Source: Jaapia argillacea MUCL 33604
Lineage: Eukaryota; Basidiomycota; Agaricomycetes; Jaapiales; Jaapiaceae
Direction: 5' to 3'
Assembly (NCBI GenBank): GCA_000697665.1
Contig: KL197717.1
Span: 352,761 to 416,760, forward strand
DNA: 64,000 nt
Positions 52,018 to 63,330 of this stretch are shown piece after piece. The notes beneath the pieces are model-generated. The model did no database searches. It was given only the letters and a program-made list of their open reading frames with translations, and was not told the origin of the DNA. A program made the translations under genes and the position numbers. Every line of letters starts with the position of its first letter. Position 1 is the stretch's first letter.

Positions 52018-52083
52018 ATACCAATGATCATGTTCAAGACCACAATTCATTAATCATCATCCACCACAGCAATGCGATCCCAA

Positions 52084-52491
52084 CCAGCCTGCGGAGAACA
52101 CGACGAGACAGTACAACATTTCCTCCTCCGCGGCATTGCCCAGCTTACGCTCAACAACGCCACTTTCTGGACCGCTCACTACGTCGCGACGCTCGGAATC
52201 TCGGATACCTGCTCACATGTCCAGTAGCATTCGAAGCCCTATTCAAATACATCACGGAGACGAAACGATTTGAGAGATCGTTTGGGAACGCACAGGGATA
52301 GAGACTCAGCGGACGGACCATTGCCACCTATATCACCATGAACTCTCATGGCCTCGTAGCTCATGCTCACCATAGGCCTTTGTTTGGATCGACACTCACG
52401 GACTCGCGCACCTGTAGAACTACAAACTTGCATGTTATATCTGACATACGGCAATGCCACAACAGATAATAAATCGGATTTACAAACAAAC
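52084..52491 (+). mobile_element. 5'-truncated LINE fragment with target-site duplication
   Basis: About 408 bases lie between two exact copies of ATGCGATCCCAA (52072-52083 and 52492-52503). The left part encodes the end of a fungal non-LTR retrotransposon polyprotein in at least two frames: CGEHDETVQHFLLR (the CxxC...HFLxxC-type tail), then RNLGYLLTCPVAFEALFKYI followed by TETKRFERSFG and a stop. The right end is A-rich (AATAAATCGGATTTACAAAC). The matching place after T-A (about 49881-49892) has one copy of the 12-mer, with one mismatch, and no insert. This is therefore an insertion made after, or in only one branch of, the local duplication. Confidence 0.85.
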
Positions 52492-52539
52492 ATGCGATCC
52501 CAAGTCGGACTACTACACGACAATCAATGAGCAAATGTG

Positions 52540-54561
52540 TCAAAACTCAAGAAGTGGAATCAAAAGCTCATTCCGAGCCTGGTTAATCTCGTTTCCACAA
52601 ATCTGCCACCACTCAAGCCTATTCCCCTTGTCATCGTCGTCTTTGTCGCTGCTTCTTGGGTTTCGAGCCTTATCCTCGTACCAATTGAGATACTCTGCCC
52701 GTCCAAAATCGATGATCCGAAAGCTGGGAGTCTTGGTGGAACGCATAAGAGGATGAGCGGTCAAGGGTCCCGGTTGCGTACAAACGTTGCGGACGTAGAA
52801 CGAGCCTTGAACAAAGTCGGCGAGGTGGAGGCGGAGGAGAAGGCTCAAACACTCCGTTCTGAAGAACGATGTCAGACACGATACGATGCATAGTCCAGGT
52901 CCAGACATGACCACCTACCTCTGATCTGAAGTGAAGTCTTCAGGGTCGATAGGTGTGCCACATTCCTCGATCAACAATATCGGACTACGTGCCGAGTCGA
53001 TTCCCTCCCCACACTTTCTTCCCTCATCTACTTCCGCTTCGTCAACCGGCAACCAGTACCCATAAAACTTCGGCACGACTGGGACGACGGGCATCGGAAA
53101 CCTACAGGGCGTGATTAAATTATATCCCCACCAATCCTCCGTTAGGTCCTTCGGGAACTCGTTGTAAATCTTCGCCTCGTTATCCAACAGCCTTCTAGGA
53201 CCGCTGCCCGCTCTGGCGAGTTTCGCTGCGACCGTTACTCGTTTATTGGGAGAGCGAGCGGATAGAGGCCGAGGTAGTTTCATCTGTCCTCGGTAGACAT
53301 GAGAATGGTGTCCCCTGCCAATCTTATCGGATGCGCTCAAGAAGAGGTGGGCGATTCGAGAAGGCACGACAGAGTCCCCAGCCTTACTCGTCGAATCGAA
53401 TACGGGAAAGACACGCTTGTACTTGGTAGGTTTCGCGTCCGACGCCTTTCTCGGGCTCACCTCGCTCCCCGCCTCATCTTCACTCCGTTCTCCTTGAACA
53501 GTGAGATTATCCGGGTCATGTACCATCAAAAAGTCTGGATAGTACTCTTCTGGGATGAACTCCTCTAACTTCGGAACTGGGGGCTGTCTCTCAACAACGC
53601 TGGGATCCAAGTCATGGACGATGATGGTGGGTCTACCGGCTTCGTCAGTGCTACGAATCTCAGCTTTAGGAGGAGAACAATGGGCGGCAGTTGCTGCGTG
53701 GATGGGATCTGTAGAGGGCCCAGCATGAACATTTGCAGGTGGATTCACCGGAGGAGTTGTATCGGAGGCTGCACCGCTCTTCTCCTTATCACTGCACCTC
53801 TTTTTTGCTTTCTTCTTCGTCCCCGTCGTCCCGTTGCTCTTGGCGTCAGCTTTGGATTTCGCAGCCGCATCGTAGCGGGCGGCGGCAGCGGCAAGACCCC
53901 ATCGTAGATTGGGCGGGTAACTCTGCAAGGCCTCAGCCCTCTGGGTAAAACTCGTGGCAGCGAAGATCTCTTCGCGGATCTTTGGCGCCCAGACCATGGT
54001 TGTAGTGAAGCGATGGCCGTCGAAGTTACACTGCATAGGGTTATCGAGACCTTCGGGGACCACCATTGGCTCGTCGTCGACCTGATCGCCTGGGGGTTCC
54101 GCGACTTTAGAATCATCATTGTCGAGGTGCGGGGAAGAACAGTGATCGGCTTCGTCGCAAGACGACTCCTCGGAGCTCTCATCCACCAATTTCTCATAAC
54201 ACCCATCATGGTCCGAACCCTCGTCAACTGCGCCCAATGGCGGAGAAATCTCGATGCTGCGGGGCAGCTTGAGGATAGGCCACGGTCTCCTCACCCGGGG
54301 GAGAGGTTCATGCCACTCGAAAAGCTCCTCGGTATAGTTCTCTCCGAATTCCTTTACCATACTACGCGACCACGCCGTAAATAGGTTAAACCCTGGCTTT
54401 CGCTCGATCCAGAAGAAATCCGAGATCGAATGACCCCAGATGATCCCATTCGGTGTGCGTACACCTGCAGGAGGTGGACGGGGGAGTAGAGGCCCATCAG
54501 GGTCGCGACGCCATTGTATGAAGATGTCGCGTTTTCGCTCGGGGGTGTCGGTGTTGGACAT
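52540..54561 (-). CDS. Kinase-like protein K-B with a degenerate catalytic loop
   Basis: About 653 residues in two exons, with a 60-base intron at 52859-52918, the same place as in K-A. The N-terminus matches K-A (RRDPDGPLLPRPPPAGVRTP, IIWGHSISDFFWIERKPGFN). The kinase-like half has LEEFIPEEYYPDFLMVHDPD, KIGRGHHSHVYRGQMKLPRP, VAAKLA, LLDNEAKIYNEFPKDLTEDW, LLIEECGTPI and RLHLADFVQGSFYVRNVCTQ. The HRD motif is thus VQGS; RIIDFGRAEY keeps the DFG. It is about 100 residues shorter than K-A, mainly in the disordered middle. MFS gene M-B lies upstream on the same strand, the same neighbour relation as K-A with M-A. In addition to the catalytic Asp loss, the two copies differ in the loop (HGS or QGS), so phosphotransfer by the usual mechanism is doubtful. 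Confidence 0.82.
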
Positions 54562-54605
54562 GGGTGGAAGGGGAAGTCAGGAAGGGATGACAACTCGAAG
54601 TGCCC

Positions 54606-54612
54606 TTTATAA
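54606..54612 (-). promoter_or_regulatory. TATA box of K-B
   Basis: TTATAAA on the minus strand, 45 bases before the K-B start codon, followed by a short pyrimidine-poor leader. Confidence 0.45.
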
Positions 54613-54837
54613 CACAAAGCATACGGAAAGTGGCTCATGCCACGAAGGTGGATCACTTCCTCATGAAGGAATTGGGCCCACCCACTAAGTAGCGGTAACC
54701 TCACGTGGATCAAAACTAAGAGCCGCGGAGCTTTGAGACACACAAAGACCTTCGGCGAACGATTGACAGAAAAGGTTTGCCGTGCAGACGTCGACGAAGG
54801 GGTCGGAATCTAGAGCGACACCTGAAATAATCCTACA

Positions 54838-55310
54838 TTGGATCAAATGCCAGTAGGACCGAAGGCTTTTGAGAAAGATTACACAAAGCGCGTGCGTTTG
54901 GCAGGCCCTCGTCAGTCGAACCCCTCCGAGATAGCACACGAAACAAAGGAGGAATCCTCACCGTATCGCGTTTTGTTCAGCGCGAAAGCCGTTGGGTTTA
55001 ATTTGGTTTGCCCGAGGCGCTTTAACCTTCGCGATCGCAGACCTAGCACCGCCCGGAAGGCGTTATGTCTTCCTTATTTTCCTCAGTTTGCCAACATGAT
55101 TTCAAGTGACGTGCCACGGCAAGTGTCTGGTATGATTTACTCGCAGGCGATCCATTTGAAGCCTTCTCGTTCCCACATAGATCACTGCTCATATATGTTG
55201 CTTTCTTCACCATCAGCGCAACGAGTCTGGTCACCCATGAAGCTTCGGCTGAGTATCTTCCCTCACCTTGATATCCCGGGCAGACTAAGCCACTGCCACC
55301 GACCTTAACA
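54838..55310 (+). pseudogene. Relic 1 of a T-family membrane-protein gene
   Basis: The plus strand encodes AFEKDYTKRVRL, then IAHETKEESSPYRVLFSAKA, and later, in another frame, LLIYVAFFTISATSLVTHEA. The first piece corresponds to WLFERDYTHSVRR and the following segment of T-A/T-B. The last resembles the membrane segment after the HVFIH part. The parts are in the right order and orientation, but the frame is not continuous and the 5' exon is missing, so I call it a relic. Confidence 0.6.
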
Positions 55311-55537
55311 CTCACTTCCAGTACGAATGACAGCTCCGAATCGGCCGTTTGATGGGATTGGTTGAGTGTTTCTTCTATGGTCGGGATCTAGAAATGGATG
55401 CATACACAGTCGGGTTTAGGGCCACAAGGTGATCACGGTAGTTGGGATCGAGGGATGTCACAAGAAACGTATCGTCGAGATATATACAAGGATCAAAACT
55501 GAAGACTCGACTTGGCCAAATGATTCCCCAGAAAACT

Positions 55538-58001
55538 CTAATCAACACGACGTTGACCATTCGGCACGATGGCCCAAATCGCGACCATGACGGCCATCAT
55601 GACCACCACGCTACGTCGTAGAATTAGTAGCGCTCGACCACATAAAAAAAAGACTCACAGTGGCTGAAGAGACCCTATACCATATTTTGCGGCTGCAGCA
55701 GGGACATCAACTCGAATCCGGTTCGAAAATAAAGACTGCCAAGCTCCTTACCCAAGATTCCTGTGGTGAACGGGAAGAGTGCCGATCCCGCCTGACCAAC
55801 TCCTGCTATCCAGCCCATAGAGCTCGTGAGGAGAGGCGCTGGGAGAATCTTGGTCGCATGGTTGGCTATGATGGGATACATAGGCCCCAGCAAGAGGCCG
55901 ACGAAGGATACGGCTACGGCATTTTCAATGAGATCTGGTACCAACCAGACTGTAATTTCGAGACTGCAACTAGCATTAGACAACAGGGATAACGGAAATT
56001 AGGGTGGGCATACGCAATAGCCGCGATGGCATAAAAAAAGAGGATCCGCCGTTCACCGACCTGGGTGTCAACGGTCAGTGGGTCCAAGGGTGGCTGAAAA
56101 CTGAGAAGCTGGATTACTTTGCGATTGAGCCATATCAGCGCGATCCGCCCAACTGTCATGCCTGGTCACAACGTGAGTAAAGTTAGGAACACGACATGAA
56201 CTACATAGTGACCTACCTCCGAAAAACCCAGATGATACATACCCAGATGAAGGCCCGCCATGCCGCTCTCGCTCGATGAAAGAGACGCTCCAGCCTGTCA
56301 GAATATACCTGAGGTTACGTTGAATCATATGGGGTAGAATGGCGCGAACCTCCTATTGTCACCTGGAGTGGAAGGAAAGTCAAAATGACGTTGTTGGGCC
56401 TCAGGGGCCCCTGCGTACCTCAACCCCAACGTAAATCAGCGCGAAGATCGCCAAGAGATGTAAGGATATTTGCCCCATCAACTGACGATACTTGCTTCCT
56501 TCCCCAGTCCCGACCTCCCCCGGACCTTGGCCCACTTTAGCCATTACCTCTGTCAAGATGTGAATTTGAGGCGCCAAAGAAAAGATGGGAAAAAACTGAC
56601 CATCTTGTGTCCCGAAACGGAAGACGGTTGTGAGAAGCGCAGTATTGGAGACCGCTATCCCGACGGAGATGAGGAAGTGGAAAGACCAATGCTCGGTATC
56701 AGCAAAGTGGGTGGCGACTAGAGGGGCGGTAAAAGCGCCGAGCCCTTCACGGAATTTAGCAAAGAGTGGTGAAGGGACGAGGGAACAGAAATTACCGTAA
56801 CAGGCGAGCATGACGCACATTTTTGTAGACGCATGTTCTTTGAGACTGGCGACGAACCCGCAAGCTTGAGCGTTCTAGAGGATGAAGGTATGACACGCCG
56901 AACATGCTTTCATCGATCGTATTGGTCAGAACGCACCTGTAGAGCGATACCAAAGCCTGCGATTCCATAGGCGACGACCATTAACGGGAACGGACCAGCG
57001 GGGGCTAAGATGGCGTATGCAATGATTTGGCATAGTGATCCTGTTGCAATTATTCAGATATAGGGAAAGCCCGAGGGTCAAACTCTCATTACCGAGAACC
57101 AAGACCTGTAGGGGCGGCGTGTAAGAACGACCCCGTACAATATAACAGCCAAAGTGCTGACCTTGCCGAGCCCCAGTTTATCGTTCAGCCATACATTGGC
57201 CACTGCTCCGCTAAGAAACCCCTGGTAAACTCGATTCAGATTGGCCATGTCAGAGCAACCAGCACACTCACAACACAATTCAGAATAAAAATGCAGGAAA
57301 CAGTAGCAAAGCCGATCTAGTTTCTAGCTTCAGAAGGTCGCAAAAGATGACGACAGGATAAGACGAACGTTGTAATACTGCTGAAAGGCAGGAATTAGGG
57401 GCCCCGTCGTACCATCGTTCCAACCCTCCAGAAAGATGCACCAACACAAAGCCGTGAATTGGATGCGACTGTTTCGGCGAAATCGTGACAATTCTATGGC
57501 TGACTGAAGAAGCCCTTGAGATACCACGTCTTCACCAATTACACGAGGAGATTTTTCAGCCTTGACGTCGTACACTTGGTCCTCGAGGTCGGCGACCTCT
57601 GATGGACGGTCTTCCAAGTTCGAATTCACCCCGGGTAGTTCAGACCGTCTCCGTACGCGCTCCGTCGATGAGACATGTGGGTGTAAACCACTTGCAATTT
57701 CCAAGGTTGTCACCTTGTCTAGACATGGATCAAGTGGGCGAGGGTCAAAGTGAGATGCCCGGACACTCGAATGGGGTGGTCGCGATTGATCAAGAGTCGA
57801 TGGGAGCGTTGGTAGTTGAATAGAGATCGTGTCAAGAGAAACGGAATCATCGATCGCAAACTCGTCCCCTTCAACATCGGGAGGGATGGTACGAATTTCA
57901 GATCGCAGGGATCTAAGAATGGCAGCACTTGGAGACTCCTCGCAATCCCTGTCACGAGTCGTTGACGGTATGTGGAGGGTACCAGCACAGAAGGAGGGCA
58001 T
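55538..58001 (-). CDS. MFS transporter M-B (fucose-permease/BSC6-like)
   Basis: Paralogue of M-A with the same exon order. A cytosolic N-terminus of about 190 residues starts MPSFCAGTLHIPSTTRDRD and is rich in Asp, Glu, Ser and Arg (RRRSELPGVNSNLEDRPSEV). The first membrane segment has IQFTALCWCIFLEGWNDGTT and GPLIPAFQQYYN. Later exons show GAVANVWLNDKLGLGKV, FTAPLVATHFADTEHWSFHF, GSKYRQLMGQISLHLLAIFA and SSGYVSSGFFGG. VGERRILFFYAIAAI, IENAVAVSFVGLLLGPMYPI and MGWIAGVGQAGSALFPFTTG follow. The last intron restores KYGIGSLQPL and VVVMMAVMVAIWAIVP, with the stop at 55538. The DKLG and GYxSSGFFxG motifs are those of a proton-coupled sugar-type MFS; the substrate is unknown. It lies between K-B and the almost duplicate M-C on the same strand. 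Confidence 0.85.
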
Positions 58002-58917
58002 TCTGAGTAAGAGAAGTTCCCCAGTGCCGCTGGGCTGCGAGACTTATAAGGAGGAATGTACGACACGATCTGCAACAGTGTATGGCGAAATCGAAGGTCC
58101 CTTGCACATAAACGGAGTGAAAGACCCAGATAATAAATAGACGCTTCTTCGCTGGAAGTTTTTAGAACTTGAATGATAAGGCGGCAAAAGGAAAGCCGCG
58201 ATGCAGAGTTTAGTCAACTTCATGACGGCTGTTCGGTCCGTCGGAGATGACCTGATATCCTGCCTTCAGCTACGTGTAAGATGTAAAGGGTGCGCTACGT
58301 ACCTCAAACAGGTAGGTACGGACACGAAGATGCCAATCTCCTCTCGCGGTGTTTTACTTGGGACTGAAGTCTCCTCACTCGAGGAGGTCATCTTACTTGA
58401 TGGTCTGTATGTTTTCAGAGCGGAGCTTCGTAGTGGGAGGGTCTTCGGTTCAAAGATAAAATCAGCTCCCCAAAGCAGGAATCCTACATCCAAATTTGCT
58501 TTGGAGCAAGGGATCGCTGAGTAGCTGTGAAAGCCACATCTCTTGAGGTATCCATGGGAGAAGAACCGGAGGACCCAATCCCGGATACCCGCAGGCCCAT
58601 TAGTAAGACAAGGGAGCTCTCGCGAGCACATCTCGGAGGTTGGGTACTACGAAGTATGGGATGTTGAGATTGCCGTGAAGTCGCCGAGCCTGCGTAGGTC
58701 CAGCACTCTGACTGATCACTGATCAGAATCCTTCCTTCAAGCTTCAAGGCTTCAACCGCGGACGTGCCAAGTCGTAAGCCGAGAATACTAGGAGAGACTC
58801 TGAGAGAGAGAAAGACCGCCGGCGACCGATTACGTTCCACAATCGTCTGAAAGGGTCGCAAGTAACCAAGTATCGATCGAGTCCTCAGTCGACTGAGGTT
58901 GTAATTGCATCGTAATT

Positions 58918-59520
58918 TTGTTCCCTTGTTCCAATCGCCGATCCCTCGAGTGTCAGTGGATTTACGGAGTGCCTATATCTTGGGTGTGTTTATTGGGATC
59001 GATTCATCGTCTGGCATTCAAGTTCTCATTTGCTGGATTCCGAAGGAATAAGTGCTGCGCAGAAGCTTTTGAAGAGGATTACACGAACATGGGTGTTTGG
59101 TGGGCCCTCGTCCGTCGAACTCCTCCGATAGTACACGAAACGAAGGAGGAATCCTCACCAGATTCCCATGAGGCCCTCCGCTCACAGCATATCGCGTTTT
59201 CGTTACCGCTAAAGTCGTAGGGGCACAGTCGCGTTCATTTGACGCGGATGTCACAATTGTCACATGGGTGGTCACTGACTGACCGCGGTTTTGACCTTCG
59301 CGGGAAACTAGTTGGACAGACCTGAAGGCGACACATTTTCGTCAAACTGCCAACCTGCTTTCGATGTGGGCTATTGTCTAGTATGATTCGCTCGCAGGCG
59401 ATCCATCTGAAGCCTTCTTGCTCCCACTTAGTTCAGTGCTCATCCATGCTGCTTTCCTCACCATTCGCGCGATCTGGCCATGCTTCTGCTGAGCATCTCA
59501 CCCTAGTATTCTCCGTTTCG
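58918..59520 (+). pseudogene. Relic 2 of a T-family membrane-protein gene
   Basis: Pieces in T order on the plus strand: CQWIYGVPISWV (compare TAVEWIFGVVVYIG of T-A), EAFEEDYTN (compare LFERDYTHS), IVHETKEESSP (also in relic 1), and a hydrophobic VLIHAAFLTIRAIW near 59430-59475 (compare VAFFTISATS of relic 1). Stops and frame shifts interrupt it. It sits next to M-C as relic 1 sits next to M-B, which supports joint duplication. Confidence 0.6.
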
Positions 59521-62500
59521 GGCAGACGAAGCCACCACCAACCGTAGCACCCACCCCTTCCAGTACCAATGACGTCTCCGAGTCGCCATTAGATCAGAGT
59601 GGTTAGGTGTTTCATTTTGGTAAGCATCTGGAAATGGATCCATACCCCGTCGAGTCTGGGGCCGCAAAGGCGGGTACGGTATTTGACGTTGGGATTGAGG
59701 CAGGACACATAGCATACAAGGACCAGAAATGAAGCGACTTGGCCTGACTGGTGTACGCATCGACAAATGATTTCCCTGAAGACTCTAATCAACACGACGT
59801 TGACCATTCGGCACGATGGCCCATATCACGACCATGATGGTCATCATAACCACCACTCTGTCGTAGAATTAGTAACGCTCGACCAGATAAACGGGCAACT
59901 CACAGAGGTTGAAGAGACCCTATACCATACTTTGCGGCTACAGCAGAGACATCAACTTGAGTCAGATTTGACAATGAAGACTGCTCAGCTCCTTACCCAA
60001 GATTCCTGAGGTGAACGGGAAGAGTGCCGATCCCGCCTGACCAAATCCTGCTATCCAACCCATAGAGCTCGTGAGAAGCCACGCTGGGAGAATCTTGGTA
60101 GCATGGTTGGCTAAGATGGGATACATAGGTCCGAGCAAGAGGCCAACAAATGATACGGCTATGGCATTTTGAATTAGGTCTGGTACCAGCCAGACTGTAA
60201 CTTCGAGACTGTAATTAGGCGTTAGACAACGGGGATATCGAAAATGAGTATGGACATACGCCATAGCCGCGATGGCATAAAAAAAGAGGATCCGTCGCTC
60301 TCCGACCTGGGTGCCAAGGGTCATTGAGTCCGAGGCTGGCTGAAGACGTAGAAGCTAGCTTACTTTGCGGTTAAGCCATATCAGCGCGAGTCGTCCAACT
60401 GTCATACCTACCCACAACGTGAGCAAAGAGACGAAGGCGACATGAACTACATAGTTTCCTACCTCCGAAAAACCCAGATGATACATACCCAGATGAAGGC
60501 CCGCCATGCCGCTCTCGCTCGATGAAAGTGACGCTCCAACCTGCCAGAATATGGCTGAGATTATGTTGGATCGGATGGGATAGAACGACGCGAACCTCCT
60601 ATTGTCACCTGGAATGGTAATAAAGTGAGAATGGCGTTGAGTTGAGTCTCAAAGACCCTTGCGTACCTCAACTCCAACGTAAATCAGAGCGAAGAACGCC
60701 AATAGATGTAAGGCTTTTTGCCCCATCAACTGACGATACTGGCTTCCTCCCCCAGTCCCGACCTCCCCTGGACCTTGGCCCGCTTTGGCCATTACATCTG
60801 TCAAGACATTAATTGAGGCTCGCAAGAGAAGACGGGAAAACTTGCCATCTTGTGTCCTGAAACGGAAGACGGCTGTGAGAAGCGCAGTATTCGAGATCGC
60901 TATCCCAACTGAGATGAGGAAGTGGAAAGACCAATGTCGAGTATTAGCAAAGTGGGTGGCGACTAGAGGGGCGGTAAACGCGCCGAGCCCTTTACGAACT
61001 TCAGCGGAGAGTGATGGATGGACAAGGGAACGGAAATTACCATAACAGGCATGCAAGACGCACATTTTGGTGGATGCATGTTCTTTGAGACTGGCGACGA
61101 ACCCGCAGGCTTGCGCGTTCTAGAGAATGAAGGTATGACACGCCGAAAACGCTTTCATCAATCTTGTTAGGTCGGAACGCACCTGCAGAGAGATACCGAA
61201 ACCTGCGATTCCATAGGCGACGATCATTAACGGGAACGGGCCAGCGGGGGCTAACATGGCATATGCGACGATTTGACATAATGATCCTGTTGCAATTGAT
61301 CAGATACGGCAGAAGCCAGAGGGTCAAACTCTCATTACCGAGAACCAAGACCTGTCGGGGCGATGTGTAAGAACGACTCCGTAAAATATAACAGCCAAAG
61401 TGCTGACCTTGCCAAGCCCCAATTTGTCGTTCAGCCATACATTAGCCACTGCCCCAGAAAGAAAACCCTGGTAAACTCAATTCAGATGTGCGGTCATATC
61501 AGAGCAACCAGTGCACTCACAACACAATTCAGAATGAAAATGCAAGAAACAGTCGCGAAGCCGATCTAGTTTCTAGCGTCAGAAGGTGGCGAAAGGTGGC
61601 GAAAAGAGCAGACGAACATTGTAATAGCGCTGAAAGGCAGGAATCATGGGCCCAGTCGTACCATCGTTCCAACCCTCCAGAAAGATGCACCAACACAAAG
61701 CTGCGAATTGGATGCGACTGTTTCGGCGAAATCGTGACAACTCTGTGGCTGACTGAAGACGCTCTTGAGATGCGACGTCTTCACCAGTTACACGAGGAGA
61801 TTTTTCTGACTTGACGTCGTACACTTGGTCTTCGAGGTCGGCGACCTTTGATGGACGGTCTTCCAAGTTCGAATTGATCCCGGGCAGTTCAGACCGTCTC
61901 CGTGTGCGCTCCGTCAATGCTATGTGCGGAAGTAAACCACTTGCAATTTCCAACGTCATCACCTTGTCTAGGCATGGTGGGTCAAGGTGAGATGCCCGGA
62001 CGCTCGAATGGGATGGTCGCGGTCGGTTAAGAGTCAATGGCAGCGTTGGTAGTTCAATAGAGATCGTGTCGAGAGATACTGAATCATCGATCGCAAACTC
62101 GTCCCTTTCGACATCAGGAGGGTTGTTACGAATCTCAGATCGTAGGGATCTAAGAATGGCAGCACTTGGAGACTCCCCTCCATCCCTGTCACGAGTCGTT
62201 GACAGCCTGTGGAGGGTACCAGCACAGAAGGAGGGCATTCTGAGGAAGAGAAGTTCCCCAGTGCTCACGCTGGGTTGCGAGGCTTATGAGGAATGGACGA
62301 CACCATATCTGCAACAGTGAACGGCGAACTCGAAGGTCCTTTGCACATAAATGGAGTGTAAGACCCAGATAATGAACACTTCTCCACTAGTCATTGAAGT
62401 CTTCAGAACCTGAACGATAAGGTGCAAAAGGAAAGCCGCGATGTGTAGTTTAGTCAACCTTCATGACGGTTGTTCGGTCCGTCGGCAATGACCTGACGCC

Positions 62501-63040
62501 CTGCCTTCAGCTACGTGTAAGGTTGTAAAGGGTGCGCTACGTACCTCAAGACCTGCCCTGCCGCACAAGCCAGTAGGCAGGAACGGACACGAAGATGCCG
62601 ATCTATCCTCGTGGAGTTTTACTTGTGGCTGGAGTCTCCTCACTCAAAGCAGTCATCTTTCTGCGATAGTCTGTACGTTTTACGACTGAACCTTCGTAAG
62701 TGGAGGGGTTTCGGTCCACAGATGAAGTCCGTTTCCCAAGGTAGGATTGATGTGTGCCATATTGCTTTGGAACGAGAGATCGCTGGCTCTCATCGCGTCC
62801 CCTAAACTATCCACGGGAGAGGAAAAGGAGGACCCAATCCCCGATCCCCAATTCTCGCTGGTCCATTATGAGGATAAAGGAGCTCAGGCTCCCGCGAACA
62901 AATCCGGGATGTCGTAGAGATTGGTAGTGGGTAGAAGTCTTGAGATCACCGCGAAGTCACCGCTCTGCGCATCAGTGCAAGTAGGATGAGCGCTTGGACT
63001 GATCGCTAATCCACTGATCAGAGAAGTCTTGCTTCAACCA
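59040..63040. repeat. Tandem unit 2 (part of T relic 2 plus M-C and flanks)
   Basis: Second copy of the unit described at 54838-58760. It differs by many scattered substitutions and by small insertions, for example about 30 extra bases near 62550-62580 carrying CCTGCCCTGCCGCACAAGCC. Edges are approximate. Confidence 0.75.
59785..62238 (-). CDS. MFS transporter M-C (fucose-permease/BSC6-like)
   Basis: Very similar to M-B in sequence and in exon positions. The N-terminus reads MPSFCAGTLHRLSTTRDRDG, the first membrane segment IQFAALCWCIFLEGWNDGTT and GPMIPAFQRYYN. Further on come FTAPLVATHFANTRHWSFHF, GSQYRQLMGQKALHLLAFFA, VGERRILFFYAIAAM, IQNAIAVSFVGLLLGPMYPI and MGWIAGFGQAGSALFPFTSG. The end matches M-B, with the stop at 59785. 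Compared with M-B the differences are mostly conservative, including IENAVAV to IQNAIAV inside a helix, so both copies appear intact. The frame is open upstream of ATG 62238 without an ATG. The extracellular or vacuolar substrate cannot be read from the sequence. Confidence 0.84.
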
Positions 63041-63330
63041 GGGACTTACATTCAACTTACATTCTGAGCATTTGTCGTCTTCGGTTGGGCTTCAGTCAGA
63101 TCTGTCTTGTGATTGAGCCCAGGGTTCCGCTTTGCCACGGATCACGATGCCCAGCCAGACGTGTCGCGAGCAGCCGGAGAGCGTTGGTCTCATCCACCTT
63201 GGCTATGGTCTACTCTCTTCTACTCTTTGTCTATCGCCGCATCCTTTCCAAGTCTCGGCTACTGCGCCTCTCGTCACTCTAGGATTATCATGCCTTGATC
63301 CTTGTTAATTTTGGCACCCCAATCGCTACA
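62239..63330. other. Intergenic region after the duplicated block
   Basis: Up to about 63040 it is the 5' flank of M-C, homologous to the flank of M-B. Beyond that it holds the promoter of the last gene. The open frame at 63085-63282 has no known features. Confidence 0.5.

Larger units (their letters stand above)
54838..58760. repeat. Tandem unit 1 (T relic 1 plus M-B and flanks)
   Basis: This segment of about 4 kb is repeated, with many substitutions and small insertions, at about 59040-63040. Shared anchors outside the gene include GAGGAATCCTCACC on the 3' side (54948 and 59147), and GGAAAGCCGCGATG and GGGTGCGCTACGTACCTCAA on the 5' side (58189 and 62428; 58287 and 62531). Edges are approximate. 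Confidence 0.75.

Noticed and set aside
42946-63040. Secondary-metabolite gene cluster
   Set aside because: Three MFS genes in a row suggested it, but there is no polyketide synthase, peptide synthetase, terpene cyclase, P450 or transcription factor in the block.
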